64,000 bases of DNA, from contig OW804100.1 in the NCBI GenBank assembly GCA_942159475.1, forward strand, positions 8,076,127 through 8,140,126. The letters are read 5' to 3'. The notes beneath the pieces were generated by a model that made no database searches, was not told the DNA's origin, and worked only from the letters and a program-made list of their open reading frames with translations. Each line of letters starts with the position of its first letter. Within the stretch, counting starts at the first letter, position 1. A program made the translations under genes and the position numbers. The stretch comes from Sthenelais limicola (lineage: Eukaryota; Annelida; Polychaeta; Phyllodocida; Sigalionidae). This document shows positions 1 to 12,159 of this stretch, one piece after another.

Positions 1-420
1 CAACTCATATTGAGCATTTTTGTTAAAGTTCATGAATCGGAGACCAAGTCATTTAATTGCTCCAAACCGCAAAGATAATAAAAATCCCTTTCCCGACCAA
101 CTTTTTTTGACAGACAGGAAAGAGATGGGTGAAATCAAGAAAGTTAGATAACCTTGCAACCCCATCCAGCTACATCCTGTAAGATCTTTATCGAACCTGC
201 CTCAACTCAATGGTCATGGGTTGAGTCAGGCAGCACTGCAGTTGAAGCTATGTTGAACAGGTGCTTAAAGGTGGGGGTGTTTGCCTGGCTGAATATCCAT
301 CCTGTTTCTCTAGTGGAAGTATGAGAGTGTTGGTCCATCGCTGGGACAGCAGCGCCACGCAGACCACCCCTCTTGGTGGTATAGCAAGGAGGATGTGGAC
401 ATGGATGGACTTAGCACCCT
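1..420. other. Unassigned flank
   Basis: No gene, RNA or clear repeat is visible up to about 420. Open frames here run on from the adjacent fold-back repeat and have no recognisable domain. Part of this stretch (250-420) may belong to the same mobile element as the repeat that follows, but the second copy near 48.7 kb stops matching at about base 431. Confidence 0.4.
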
Positions 421-424
421 CACT

Positions 425-643
425 AAGAGACTTTAGGGGTCTTTGGTCTGGTTTTGTCCCTAAATTGCCCTTCCAACGGACAATCCTACCAGCGGATAGA
501 GTCTGTGGTCGACCCCTAAAGGACTTGGAAGGTTGTGGTTTGGAGGGAATAGCCTTATGGACATGGGATAGAGAGCTCGCTATCGCTCGCCCTCTATCCC
601 ATGCCATAAGACTCTTCCCTCCAAACCACAACCTTCTAAGTCC
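425..643 (+). repeat. Fold-back repeat family FB1, copy 1
   Basis: Bases 521-574 and 590-643 are inverted copies of each other with a loop of about 15 bases, giving a hairpin with about 54-base arms. The arm carries GGTTGTGGTTTGGAGGGAAT and the loop contains TCGCTATCGCTCG. Bases 431-590 also match the reverse complement of about 48553-48713, so this is a dispersed family and not a chance palindrome. Further pieces lie at 47418-47457 and 54160-54208. It has no coding capacity. The structure suggests a non-autonomous fold-back or MITE-like DNA element; the family name is mine. Confidence 0.75.
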
Positions 644-3600
644 ATAATATATGTCTAGACACATAATAAGGTCCATAGTATGGACACTTTTCGAGTAATC
701 CCCCAACCATGTTCTTTCTAAATCCAAACTTTTAAAAAAATTCCATGAGTCCTTTTTTGATTGAACGCTGGCACTTACCTTTAAGAAATGAAATACAAAA
801 ATAGAAAATAGCAATAGCCATCCCGACAAGCGGGCATCTATAGTTGGTAACATGATACCCGTACTGCGGGGACATCTCTTTGATGGGGATGGGTGGAAGA
901 CGGAATTCCATTAAACCTCTCGAAATCTGTCACCTCCTCATGAAAACAACAGCTGGGATAGGATGGAGGAACTCAGATTTGGGGGACAGCTCCCCTTGTC
1001 TTATCATCATGAATGACATTACAGGCCTGATGGCGACCATCCAGAACACTGTAATGGCGGTGATGGCGGTGATGTGTATCAGGATGGCGGGCCTCATTAC
1101 CTAAAGGAGTGGTCCTAGCTGGTCCTCCCTCCCCTCACCTCCACCCGTGTCCAGTTAAGAACTATACCACAGCACACTATCTGGATGCGGCACTGGGAAC
1201 TATCCTGTCCAGGGAAGAACCTTTTGTCTAATGCTTCCCTAGTGTCAAAACCGGCAGGGTGATAAACACTGAGTCTCCGGCTTCGTGTTGTATCACTCTG
1301 CCTCCAAACTAGTTCTACATTTCCTGCCTGCTCCGAACTCGGTTCAATAAGTGGTTATTGAAGAGAAACTTGGGAATAGTCCAGAAACCCTAATCATCAT
1401 ATAACGCTTAACACGTTTATTGGAATATTGCAAGGTTATAAGTGACTGGTTGTTTAATAACTCCCTCTGCTCAGGAGTAATTGAATGTCATCTCCACAAT
1501 AACGTTAGGTGTGGACTGTTATAAATATGGGTTGATCCTGAAGCTAAATGTGGTTGTCTAGAAAAGAAATAGAAAGAACGGATCATACCATATTGTTCAA
1601 AGTCCTGTCTTAAAGTAGTTTGACTTTTTTATATGGATTTATGCCATTGGCTTCTGGGCAAATTATTAGACCCGCCAGCGACATGAAGTGAATCTTTCTA
1701 CTTCAATGGGAACAGGTGATGTCATTCATGGTTATCACATTTACTTCTCCCATCCGACAATACAGCCGGTCGATTGTAATAAAACGCCCTGTATCACACG
1801 ACAGAGCCAGGAGGAAAAGGGGTATCTATGAATTAATTCTGTCATACTGTTGTTAGTTTGGGGTAACGCCCTGCGGACATCACAAGCAAACTTTCTCTAT
1901 ATGTGTCCATTTTTTCCCCATAGAATCACATTTATCAAAAGATCTAAACAGTCGTTTCTTATGCAACAAAAGCAATGTATTCAGGGGCGAAACAGGGTGT
2001 ATATCCTCCCATAAGGAAATGTGTACAACTAACCAAAACTACTCATTGATCAAATGTGTCTAAACAAGATAATATTTTTGACTAAAAGCATCGGACGCGT
2101 TTGTGCTTTTGTCTTGAGATGGCTTTGGTGTGACCCCACTCACCCACTAAATAATTGTCCACGTCCACTTTCAAGCACTAAATGGTTGAGTAGGCGGGCT
2201 CGACTTCTTCCATTGGTAAATTGCCTGCTGTAGCGCCCTTCAATTTATTATCGGCGGCGAGAAGAATTCTGCCATGTCCATGTATTAATGAAGATGAAAT
2301 CAGCGCGTTAGCCATTATGCACATTTCAGCCATCATGATTGAGGCTCAGTTCTATTCATGATGTTATGTAGATAGCCCAAATAACCTGTGTACTATGCAT
2401 CAAGATAAAGCGTTCTCTGAGCCAGCATTTGTTAAACGGTACTGATTGTAATCTTAACAACACATTTGCATATAGTCTCATTAATAACGTTGGCTATTTA
2501 CCATATATTAGATCTTGAATATTATTTTCATTCAGTTTTAGGTTACGTATAAACTGTCCACGTACTTAATCGCAATTCAGTCACTTGTAATAAGTGCTGA
2601 CGTATTACACTGAACAGGTAATAAGAAAGGTTCTTATTGAATGTTCCTACCAGACTGGAAATTAGGCTAAAATGGAGTGTTTCTACAAAACTATTATATC
2701 AAGGTACATCGATACATCAACATATTACACTTACATGTGCACATTCTGCATACCATTAATCATACAGTAACGTACGTCTTTCCTGGCAAGTGGCTGTCAG
2801 GGAGAAATGTTCTGAACTAATGTCTAGTTGAGCAGATTTGTAGCCCCTGACAAAGGAACATTCCGTAGATTCTTTTCATCTGGTTTTGCTTTTATCAATC
2901 CATCAACCTACTGTCTATCTACAATATGACTATCTGTATATGAATATATTATTATTTACTCTAAATTATTCCTGTTTCAAATGGAATTGCAAAGTCTAAA
3001 TACCCGGCGCCGATACAGTGGCTTCTACCTGTAGCACCGGCAACTTTCAAGTAGACCGGCATCTTTACCATCTTATGATGAAAGCATATTTACTGAATCC
3101 ATGTAAATATTTGTCCACTCACTGGAGTTGTTGCTGATAATTGTTCTACGCCCTCAACCCCAAAGGTTCCAATTATATTTCAATTGTGATCGTGTCTGAC
3201 AGTATCTATAGGTGGTCCGCTGTGGAAGATTACTCCAACCTACTTATATCAAACAAGTCAAGCTCAACTTGAATGCATTCATATTTAGCCTATCATATTA
3301 TACCATTTCGTAACGTTTGACTGAAGTTTGACTCAATAAATTCAAAATTAGTTGTATCGATACATCTTTTGGCTCTTATTTTGCAAATTGCAAATTGCAG
3401 CAATCTGTTCGAAATCTCATTGCAGCCTGCCCCTCCCAATATAAACTAATCAAAAGATGACAATGAGAAAGTCAACACGTGCACATGAACACTGGTCACT
3501 ATTGTACGATGGGTTTCAAGCTAGAATTTGCTCTTCTGGGAGGAGCCTGCCAGGAACACGAGCTCACAAGACCACACGAGCAAAACCTTCTCCAAGTGTC

Positions 3601-4380
3601 CTTGACTACACAATACCCTCGTTTTCACCTCAGTGAAAATGAGGCTGGTTTCGGTGAATGAAGAGGCCCTCTATCGCCATTGGAGGTGTTAAATCAATAT
3701 GGCGTTAATTGTGGTTTAACAATGACTCATCAAATATTGGAACTGCTCTCCATTGGAAGTAAAAACAGCTCGAGAGCTTCTCAATCCTTCGTCCCTCAAG
3801 CCCTGTGACTTCGAATCAATCTTCAGCCTCCTCCAGAACAAGTGCTCCTGTTACATGTTGTGATTCCAGCCTTTTCCAATCGTGCTTGCGGGTCTCGCAC
3901 GGGAATCAGTTTGAAGGTAAAATGTGCGCAACATTGCAATTACAGCCTCTTTCCATTCGCGAGTCAAGAGCTGTGGTACAATAATCACTATAAAAGGCGA
4001 TGCTTCAAGCCAGATTTCCACATGTCTTTTTTGTTGTTGAAAAATACACCTTTTCATTATCAACAGAATTTTGTTTTATGAACAGCCCTCTCTGCTCTCA
4101 AAGTTTTGCAGGAATACAATTATATCACTATAGTGATTACGGCAATTGACTGTAAATTTCCAATCGATCATGGACCAGTGGCACCTTAGGGTATTTCCGT
4201 TCACCTTGATGAAATGGACGGAAACAGAACAGGTTTAGCAGGACGCATAATTTCGCTTGAACGCTTAAATATCCACTCCCATCTATAATTTGCAAATACA
4301 AGTATTTTCAGCATTATTTACACGAAAAACCCAATATATTGTCACATGAGGCGCAACTAGTACCTCCTCTTCTGGGACTT
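644..4380. other. Single-copy DNA, no gene recognised
   Basis: No open frame with a recognisable domain, no tandem array and no RNA gene is visible. The sequence is AT-leaning and uneven in composition. The short frame at 880-1104 depends on simple ATGGCGG repeats and is not convincing. The block near 3400-3780 is less AT-rich than its surroundings and could be regulatory, but nothing in it is diagnostic. Confidence 0.5.
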
Positions 4381-4429
4381 CTGGTCCGACTTTGATGTGG
4401 CAGAACTTATCAGTCTATAGCTGCATATG

Positions 4430-4640
4430 AGTCATGTGACATGAGCACACAGTATGATTGGCTGATCAAAATTTTCATGTCCCAACGGTCCCTAATATCT
4501 CCGACAAGGTAGCTGCACTGCAAATTACCAGACGCAACTCCCGGCACAAGAGTCGTTGACCAGAACTTTCCATGCAGCTATATCAAAATGTTTTGATATT
4601 CTTGCGGCAGGCCAGAAGGCATAAAAACGGTTGCAGCTGT
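4430..4640 (+). promoter_or_regulatory. Possible weak promoter-like block
   Basis: An inverted CCAAT box (GATTGGCT, near 4457) lies upstream of a TATA-like ATAAAAACGG near 4621-4630, which is followed by a pyrimidine-rich stretch. Spacing is loose and no downstream exon can be named. This is an inference from motifs only and may be chance. Confidence 0.2.
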
Positions 4641-4690
4641 CCCTCCACCTGTCCGACTTGATAGCTAATTGACTTAATTGACGCATACCT

Positions 4691-4711
4691 CTGACGGCTA
4701 AGAGCCGTCAG
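4691..4711. repeat. Short perfect hairpin
   Basis: CTGACGGCT and AGCCGTCAG flank a 3-base loop (AAG), giving a 9 bp perfect stem. There is no run of T on either side that would make a terminator meaningful, and a eukaryotic function is not implied. Confidence 0.5.
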
Positions 4712-5985
4712 CCAGACAAGACCAGCCGTAATATGAAAACCAGATAGGCAGCACCAATAAATTCTTGATGTAACTATACGTTAATGCTAAGGCTACACCA
4801 AGGTTTTCATCCTTGCGGCAGATACGGTTCTCTAATCCGGCTCCATTGGTTTATCATTAAACGCAAGGTGAAAACCGGATGGGCCATAATGAAAAATCTC
4901 TTGGTGAAGTTACACCTTTAGCATTCAGATAAAATTCTGCATTCTGACGAAACTGTGCAGTGCGTGAAATATCTGTACATCCAGGAGGACAGGAGCTTTA
5001 ACAAAATATACTGATTGCCATCAGTACAGATCAAGGAATATTTTGATATCAGCCATCACTAGCATCAAAACAATTATGAGGAGAATTATTATATAATTTG
5101 ATATTGTCTGTATACCTGACGTCCCCTGTCTCTGGCTATCTATAGCAGTCAAGGACAACATTCCCTGTGTAACCAAACCAAGAAATCCCGCGCAAATCTA
5201 TTACTCCATAGATGGAACCTAATACCCCGGACACGATGATCCATTACCGGCCGATGCAGACGATGGAAATGAATTGAGCACACTTAACGATAATGATAAA
5301 GGTGCTGGTAGTAGCTTAATGGTAGCTTTACACCTCCATTCCACCCACCAAGGAAACTCTATCAGAATGTACTTAGTATAATGTAGATGGAGATGAAGAA
5401 GTGACTGTATTTCACACTAGGTAGTTGACATTCAATGCTGTTACTAAATTACTTTCCTCACAATAGATGAAGCACGATACAAATTGATCGCACCACAAAT
5501 TGATTTAAATGGGGAAGGGGTTACACGATATGTGAATAAGGGTTAATGTCTGAGTTATCTAATCAAAGAATGATCTCGTTCATATGTCACACATATGTGT
5601 AAATGGTTATTTATAACATATATTTATTGCAAAGACACTTGCATGTACCGTCTAAATGTTTGCGGATCCCATTGTCTTAGTGCTATATTGAATAAGATAA
5701 AACGCGTATCAATGGCTTGGTTTGTGTGTTGGTTGTGTCAGTGAATTAGAAAGACTGGAACCCTATAAGGGTTTTCTTGCTGCCCCACCTAAAGAGACAC
5801 ATAATATGCTCTATAATGGGACATGATTGTTACCGTCCGCCAGAGCCTGAGGCCACATAAGAAGTAACAATATTGGTGAAACAGGTGGTAACTCAATATC
5901 ACCAGAATCGCCTTCATGGATACATCAAAGCCAGAACCTGAGGGAAAAAGCTGTGGCACTTTGGTGAAACTATCACAATATCAGA
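4712..5985. other. Single-copy DNA, no gene recognised
   Basis: No coding region, repeat array or RNA gene is visible. The stretch is AT-rich with many stop codons in all frames. Confidence 0.5.
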
Positions 5986-5986
5986 A

Positions 5987-5999
5987 CGCCATCTAGTGG
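5987..5999 (-). promoter_or_regulatory. CTCF-type motif
   Basis: Read on the minus strand the bases are CCACTAGATGGCG, which fits the core consensus CCASYAGRKGGCR at every position shown. CTCF is a zinc-finger insulator protein found across bilaterian animals. A second, fuller match in the same orientation lies at 61345-61358. The call rests on the motif alone. Confidence 0.45.
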
Positions 6000-7015
6000 G
6001 GTCCTGGTGAGCACAAACGAGTGCCTCTGATCGGGGCAGCGCCCCTTGTTGGTCTATGGGGGTCAGTCAACCCTTGGCTTGGCATGGCGGCCAGGTCCTT
6101 TAGTGCAATAATTGCTGGTGCTATAGGATCTGTAGCATATGGAGGCAGAAGAAGTGCCTGATTGCTACATTATGGCCTCGCCTAAGTATGTATACACACA
6201 TACCAGTCTTGTTATGAATCCCCATTGATCTCTGTTTAACGGAAGTCTATAGAAACTCTATATCATCGATCGCATCGCTCATTTGATATGTTTTACTTCG
6301 TTAAGTAATAAAGGTCAAGTAAATAGGATCACAATGCCTCAGAAAATTCCTCCATGTCTAATAACATCTTATATCTGTAAAGAAAATCGTTTTGGTCACC
6401 AGGCAAGGTTTTATATTCCCCTTGGGCCACACTATAACTGACGGTTTGCGTCTCCAGATGTTCTGGACCTCTGATCAAGCCTTACTAGCCTTTAGCAAGA
6501 ACCCAGTTATATATCAACGAGAGTCTAAGACTATAGGCTCTGGTTGGGTCTATCGGTATAGATTAGCGACCATTGCTGGGGTGTATAGAGGCACACCCAT
6601 CATGTGGCGGATCTTCATAAAACAACGTGAGATCTGAACTTGAGTGGCACAATCGACTCATAGAAGAGTTTAAACAAAGGGCGTGTTGCAGAAAAAGTAT
6701 GCTATATCATAATATAGTTGTCGAAAGTTGCGGCCATATACATGTACATGCATAGTGAAAGGCATTCAGCATATAAACGGTCAAAAGGGGCGTGGTTTGT
6801 CAATATATGTCGACCAATCACATTCAAGCCTTTCGGTGACACCTGAAAGAACTGCCAATTCAAACCACATTTTTAAGCATAAGTGGGCGTTGACTGATGG
6901 AACATTTAGTTTTAAAAACTTAAAAACCTTGCTGTATTGTCATTAAGATGTGTTGGTTTTGCCTTGATGTTCATGGTGGAATAATCAAATTATTGTGTTT
7001 TGCCAACCTACCTCC
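6000..7015. other. Single-copy DNA, no gene recognised
   Basis: Short frames at 6392-6637 and 6728-6946 have no recognisable domain. No array or RNA gene is visible up to the TIR element that begins at 7018. Confidence 0.45.
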
Positions 7016-7017
7016 TA

Positions 7018-8203
7018 CACTCTAAGAAGAAAGGGTTCTAACAAGAACCCTTAAGGGTTCTTCAGCTTGTCGACATGGCAGAACCCCTAAGGGTTCTACT
7101 TAGAACCCTTTTTTGAGGGTTCTAAGTAGAACCCCCGTTTCGGGAATAGGCAGGGTTCTACATAGAACCCTCGATTTGAAGAACCCTTTGAAGAACCCTC
7201 TGGCCAAAATAGGTAGGGTTTTACATAGAACCCTGATTTGGCATCCCTAAAATTGCTTGTAATTTACAATGTTAATTCTGAATAAAGTATTGAATTCATT
7301 ATTCCCTGTTGAATCTAGACTGGTCCTTATAATAGCAGATTTGTGCTCAGTGCTAAGGCAGCATGTTTCTCCACAGAAGCATTTTGCCAAAGAGCATTCA
7401 AGGAGAGACTGCATATTATATGCAGTCCCTTTGCTTGACTTTTTCAGAGTTCCTCATCCATTTCCATCACTTAAACTTACCCTTAATATAATCCTCTCCT
7501 ACAGCTGACATAGGTATCCATTGCAACTTGGTGTTTGACAATCTTGGTACTTCAGTAGTACTCATAGTAATAATATTAGAATTATAAGGGTGCTTTCTTC
7601 ACAACATTTTTCAACATCAAGCAGATAAGTTATACAAATAAAGTATTGATTTCATTGCTTTCAATATTCCCAAGTTTATAAAGTGTAATATCTATAAGGT
7701 ATAAATGCCTCATATAAGTATTACTAGTGAGACTTTTGTTTTGATAGAAATTGTAAATAGCATGTAGTAACCTGTGAGGGCACCTAGTGAAAGCCAGGTT
7801 CTATGGTACTGCCGCCTGGTGAGAACAGTCGGATTGTCGATAACGTCGCCAATAATGCCAATAGAAAAAATTGGAGGCCAGATTTGAAAAGAGGGGAAAA
7901 AACTGGACTAGGTCAATATCTCACAAAATTTCTATGGGCCACCAGAAAAAAGTCAACTGTTTCAGAATTTGTGCCATAGAGATGTACCTAAAAAGAAAAA
8001 GGGGGTTCTATGTAGAACCGCTTTGAGTTAAAGAACCCTTCAAGTGCACGAAGAACCCTTAAATCGCTGAAGAACCCCTATGGTTCTAGATGGAACCCCC
8101 AGTGGTCCCGAAGAACCCTTTTAGGTGTCAAAGAACCCTAGGGTTCTTGGTAGAACCATGGGGTTCTATCTAGAACCCAAAAGAACCCTTTTTTCTTAGA
8201 GTG
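7018..8203. mobile_element. TA-flanked TIR element built from AGAACCC modules
   Basis: The left end CACTCTAAGAAGAAAGGG and the reverse complement of the right end CACTCTAAGAAAAAAGGG match almost perfectly. Each end is flanked by TA (7016-7017 and 8204-8205), the target duplication used by Tc1/mariner-type transposases. The outer 200 or so bases at each end consist of many AGAACCC and GGGTTCT modules in both orientations, so the ends fold on themselves as well as on each other. The centre (about 7260-7980) is AT-rich; its only frame (7269-7508) shows no transposase motif such as DDE/D. This is best called a non-autonomous Tc1/mariner-type MITE of 1186 bp. Confidence 0.8.
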
Positions 8204-8214
8204 TAATTATTGTA

Positions 8215-8455
8215 CTAGCAAAGTACCGGTCCTCTGGACGGTCACCCTCTCTCCCCACACTTCCCCCTCTCCCTCTTTTCCCTCCCCCTCTTCTCTGTCT
8301 TTCATACCTGTTTTTCTCTCCCAACCCCATCTCCGATTTCCTCCCCCCTCTCCCTCCCCTCTTCATCATACTCCCCCTCTTCTTTCCCTCCCCCTCCCCG
8401 GCTCCTATTCCTACACCCTCCTCTTCACTCTCCCACTCCTTTGCATGTAGTTAGG
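8215..8455 (-). mobile_element. Helitron-like 3' terminus with pyrimidine tract, copy 1
   Basis: On the minus strand the sequence ends in CTAG (8215-8218), preceded by a short hairpin over 8226-8241 (CCGTCC, AGA loop, GGACCGG). A CTRR end with a hairpin about 7-12 bases upstream is the mark of Helitron 3' ends. The adjoining 8245-8450 is a long C/T-rich tract with variable CCCTC and CCTCTT words. The same end occurs at 40469-40495 (plus strand), also joined to a purine/pyrimidine tract. The 5' terminus was not located and no Rep/helicase coding is present, so it is non-autonomous or truncated. Confidence 0.6.
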
Positions 8456-8498
8456 TCCCCCTAGACGTAGGCTGCGGGAAATGATGTAGTATCTCACA

Positions 8499-8521
8499 GG
8501 GACTTTCCCAGGCTATAAATA
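8499..8521 (+). promoter_or_regulatory. NF-kB site abutting TATA box
   Basis: GGGACTTTCCC (8499-8509) is an exact classical kB site, and a strong TATA element, TATAAATA (8514-8521), starts 5 bases after it. Initiation would be expected near 8544-8550. No downstream exon can be named. The arrangement would suit a short, inducible promoter, but it could be chance or part of a mobile element. Confidence 0.35.
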
Positions 8522-10481
8522 GAGTGTGTAGATCCCAATTTAAAAAAGGCTTCAAAATCACATTTCCACCCCAGATACCTTCACAAACCACATATGACGT
8601 CCTCCAGAGAGGGTGGACAGAACTCTACAGATTAGTAAAGCGGTTTGTAAAACAACAAATTCCGAGAACATGTGAGACAAAGAAACCCCTCTTTTCTACA
8701 TAAAAAAACTCCTCTTTTTGTAGAAATCGCTCTTCCCGTATATTATATGGATATCCTAAATGTATGTATATCATTCAATATTGTATAGCAACATCCATCC
8801 ATATTGACACTAGTTTGTTTATTAGGAATTCCCATTCACCTAGAGATCCAGACATGGGGACTGGTAATGGCTATATTGAGTTCATCCAACAACACTCTTC
8901 AAATGTATGTGAATCCAATGAAATATACAGATATAAGATAATAGTTATATTTATTAATATATAGTCCGAAAACCTCCATTTCTGCAATTTAGCACAAATG
9001 AAAAATCTAGCCCATATACGTACCACGTTGTACATTTTCATGCAACACCCGGATGGCTTACTACAAAAGCTGATAATTCATGAAACGGTTCTTTAAACTA
9101 TATATAAAGCTTAGCACAGCTGGCCTCGGACTGGGCAGGAATTATGGCAGCTGTCATGGGAGCCGTGGTGGTAGACATGCATCCTGCTAATCACCAAGAT
9201 GAACACCTTTATAGAGCGTTATTGCTCACTGGATATGAGCTATGTAAACATGTTTTAGGCTGTAACTTGTCACCATAAACTAGGGTCTGATAGTTTGCAC
9301 CGGAGACACCATTGAGCAATATGTCACAGGAGCCAGTCTTTATGTACACTGCAATTCAACCGGGTTTCACAGTGAATGCACATCTAGACAAACGTGAAAG
9401 TGTGAAGAGGGGATTAGGCCGAACCGTGGTGCCAAGTTTGAGTTGCTCTCCTTTTCTAAATCGACGATTTTAGTGTGGCAATCAGAATTCCTACCCAGGC
9501 TCTACTCACTTAGTGGTCTACGAGAGGGACACAAACATGCAGAGGCACTCCACGAGCTATTTATAGGCTAATGCCCTTAAACAGATTGAGCACCAAGACA
9601 GAGTAAACCATTGTGATGACAAGAATGTCAGGTTGTTCACTAGAGCTTGGAAGATGTAGCAACCATCTGATTTATATGTAACTGCTAGTTTACTCTTGCC
9701 CGTGATGGAAAAAGTTGCTCCAGTCTCCAATTATCATTCACATAAGCCGGTCATGCAATTTTTCTACACTGAAATTGTTAACTTCAAAGAGAGTCTCTAC
9801 AAAGTAAACCTCTGCCGGTGTCCTGCTGTAATGGATGTCGGAGTATCTTTATATCCTCTACAGGAACATATTTTGCAGTTGTACGCTTCTATACATTATT
9901 TGTTAGAGGTTAGATACATCTAATTGGCCAATAATATTTGTGTTCTGCTTTTTCGTTACCCATTCAGTGCCCTATTTCTTGCTAGGAAGACAGATTAGCT
10001 TTTAAATCTAAAAACAACCGATGCCTTTAACACTCGGGAATATGTTCATATACAGGATGTCTGGAAAAATCACTATCCAGAATTGCTGATCTCCCAAGCG
10101 CATGGGGAATAACAATAGTGATAAAAAAATGTCCTCTTTATTCCCAATACATCATTGAATAGTGATATGTCTCTCATTGGTTTAATATGCATCCATATGG
10201 GGGTTGGGCGAGGGGGCATAGTTAATACAGAGGATGTTTCATATTACGGTGTCATATATCACAGTCATATCACTCCAGATAAAGCAAGGGAAATCATAAG
10301 TGATATTCCACTCCCGCGAATCTAAAAGGAGCTGGTCTTGCGTCATAGCCTTATCTCGATGTAAGAAGACGAATATCAAGATGATGCATATTTAAGTACA
10401 ATACAATAGTTGTGGTTTTTATTATACCTTTGGTGGAGTTGGTATGATACTCCCATAGGCTTAAGCATTGAGCCTTGTATT
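8522..10481. other. Single-copy DNA, no gene recognised
   Basis: Frames at 8764-8964 and 9696-9923 carry no recognisable domain. A TATA-like CTATATATAAAG lies near 9099-9110 without other promoter support. No repeat array is visible. Confidence 0.45.
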
Positions 10482-10524
10482 GAAAAATGCGGGCAATACA
10501 GAGTCTGTATTGCCCGCATTTTTC
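10482..10524. repeat. Perfect 20 bp hairpin
   Basis: Bases 10482-10501 (GAAAAATGCGGGCAATACAG) are perfectly complementary to 10505-10524 with a 3-base loop (AGT). A further partial copy, CTGTATTGCCTGCAT, follows at 10525-10539. The 3-base loop makes a microRNA precursor unlikely. A small inverted-repeat element or a replication-slippage product fits better. Confidence 0.7.
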
Positions 10525-10869
10525 CTGTATTGCCTGCATATAGAAAAAAATCAGAGCCGGCTAAAAGCAAATCTGATCTGGATAACAGGTGACCGGATGT
10601 CTCTCCTGACATAAAGTGCAAACACAATGTATACATTGCATAAAATTGCATATTATTAAATTTTCAGCATAAATTTTCAGCATATTTTCTCAGAAAGTTG
10701 GGTGCTTTCATAGAAAAATGCAAGAACCTAGCCATTTATTAATTTCCTCATGAAAGTTGAAACAGGCCCTAGACATAGGATGTCAAATGCAAAGAGGGTA
10801 CATTTGAAGCACAAAGGCTAGACCAATATAGATGTAAATTCTGTTTTTCTACCATTGTCCCTAAAAGAA

Positions 10870-10980
10870 ATGATGTTGCGTGGCATCCATAGGAAGAGCT
10901 GGCACGCCAGAATTGGCCTTCTACTTATTTCTGTACCAATCAGACAATAAAAGAATATTTGAATTGAATTGAATTGAATA
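10870..10980 (+). mobile_element. 3' end of a non-LTR retrotransposon
   Basis: The stretch ends in an AATAAA-like signal (ACAATAAAAGAATATTT) followed by TTGAATTGAATTGAATTG. A short tandem GAATT-type tail after such a signal is typical of 5'-truncated LINE copies in invertebrates. No RT coding remains. A related tail (ATAAATAAAAGAATATTTCA) lies at 39100-39119. Confidence 0.5.
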
Positions 10981-11257
10981 TTGGACAAACTATGTCTGAA
11001 GAAGTCCTACATATCGTTTAATGAAATAACTCAACAAGCTTTCCCCAATGAATTGGTATTTCATTGCAAAATACAAAGTTCTGACCCTCTGTTCTTCTTT
11101 TGAGAATGCATGCGAAGCTCGCCACAAACTCACCTATTGCAGGAAATGTATTTCATAATGAAAATAGGGAAATAACAGATGCATCAGTGTGTTGTAGTTC
11201 CAGGTTTGTAAGATAGGAGAAACAACTCTCTACTGCTCTATGTTAGACTATATGCCA

Positions 11258-11607
11258 TTAACCACTGGGGTGGGGTGGGGGGCAGTGGAGAATTTGAGAA
11301 TAATTCTTGTGCAAAATTATATGACCCCCCCCCCCCCATACAGTTTTGTGCAAATGTCTAGGCCCTCCCCTTGAAAGTTCGTGCAAAATTTCATGACCCC
11401 CCTTACATCATTGTAGTTCTGTGCAAAAACAGATGGCCCACCCCCACACTTATAGAGTCAGCACAAAAAAGGTGCCTCCTCCTTCAGAGTGTGTGCAAAA
11501 AATAACGCTGTCCCCCTCCAAAGATGGCTCCCCTTTCAGAGCCTACACAAAAAAAGTTCCCCCCCTGAATATCATCCTCCTCCCCCCCCCCCCCCCCCAG
11601 TGGTTAA
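11258..11607. mobile_element. TTAA-flanked small TIR element with internal repeats
   Basis: TTAA (11258-11261) followed by CCACTGGGGTGGGG mirrors CCCCCCAGTGG followed by TTAA (11595-11607), giving a 342 bp element with a TTAA target duplication and a 9 bp exact TIR (CCACTGGGG). TTAA is the piggyBac target. The interior is a degenerate array in which GTGCAAA or GCACAAA alternates with C-rich words about every 40-45 bases. It has no coding capacity. The frames at 11421-11717 are incidental. Confidence 0.55.
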
Positions 11608-12125
11608 AAATGAACAGTCTTTTAATAAAACACTGCAACACTGGTGGAATCTTTGGGTCATTTTTCTGCATTTCGAAAATTGATATGAAGCTAAAATGGT
11701 GGGGGTCCAAATCATAGTCTGGCCTTCCCCCCCCCCTCCAATTTCATAGGGGCGGGGCATGGCCCCTGTGGCCCCCGCGCTTCCTACATCGCTGAAAGCT
11801 GATGGAGCCCCTGACGACTAGTAAGCTATCAGGACGCCGGTCAGGACGCTGTCGAAAAGACTGGGACGTCTGCAACTTTAGAAGCTAGAGCAGAATTCTA
11901 TCCTGGTTGTCGACTTGTCACTTATACTGATGGGAGAATGGGCATTGTTGGAAGCGAGAAACAAGGATCCCATAGTATACAGAATATGATCTTAAAATCA
12001 GTACGTTGCCACGAAGAACTGTATCCTCTCATTGAATATTAACCGCTAGTGTATATTCTGACCAAATATGGTCATTTTGGTCCTCAAATTCTGTTTCTGT
12101 GGGAATATTACGTCCTCTGCTTTCG

Positions 12126-12159
<34 letters not shown>

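Noticed and set aside
4691..4711. Rho-independent terminator
   Set aside because: No T tract follows and the genome is eukaryotic.
10482..10524. microRNA precursor
   Set aside because: A 3-base loop and 20 bp stem are too short for a normal precursor.
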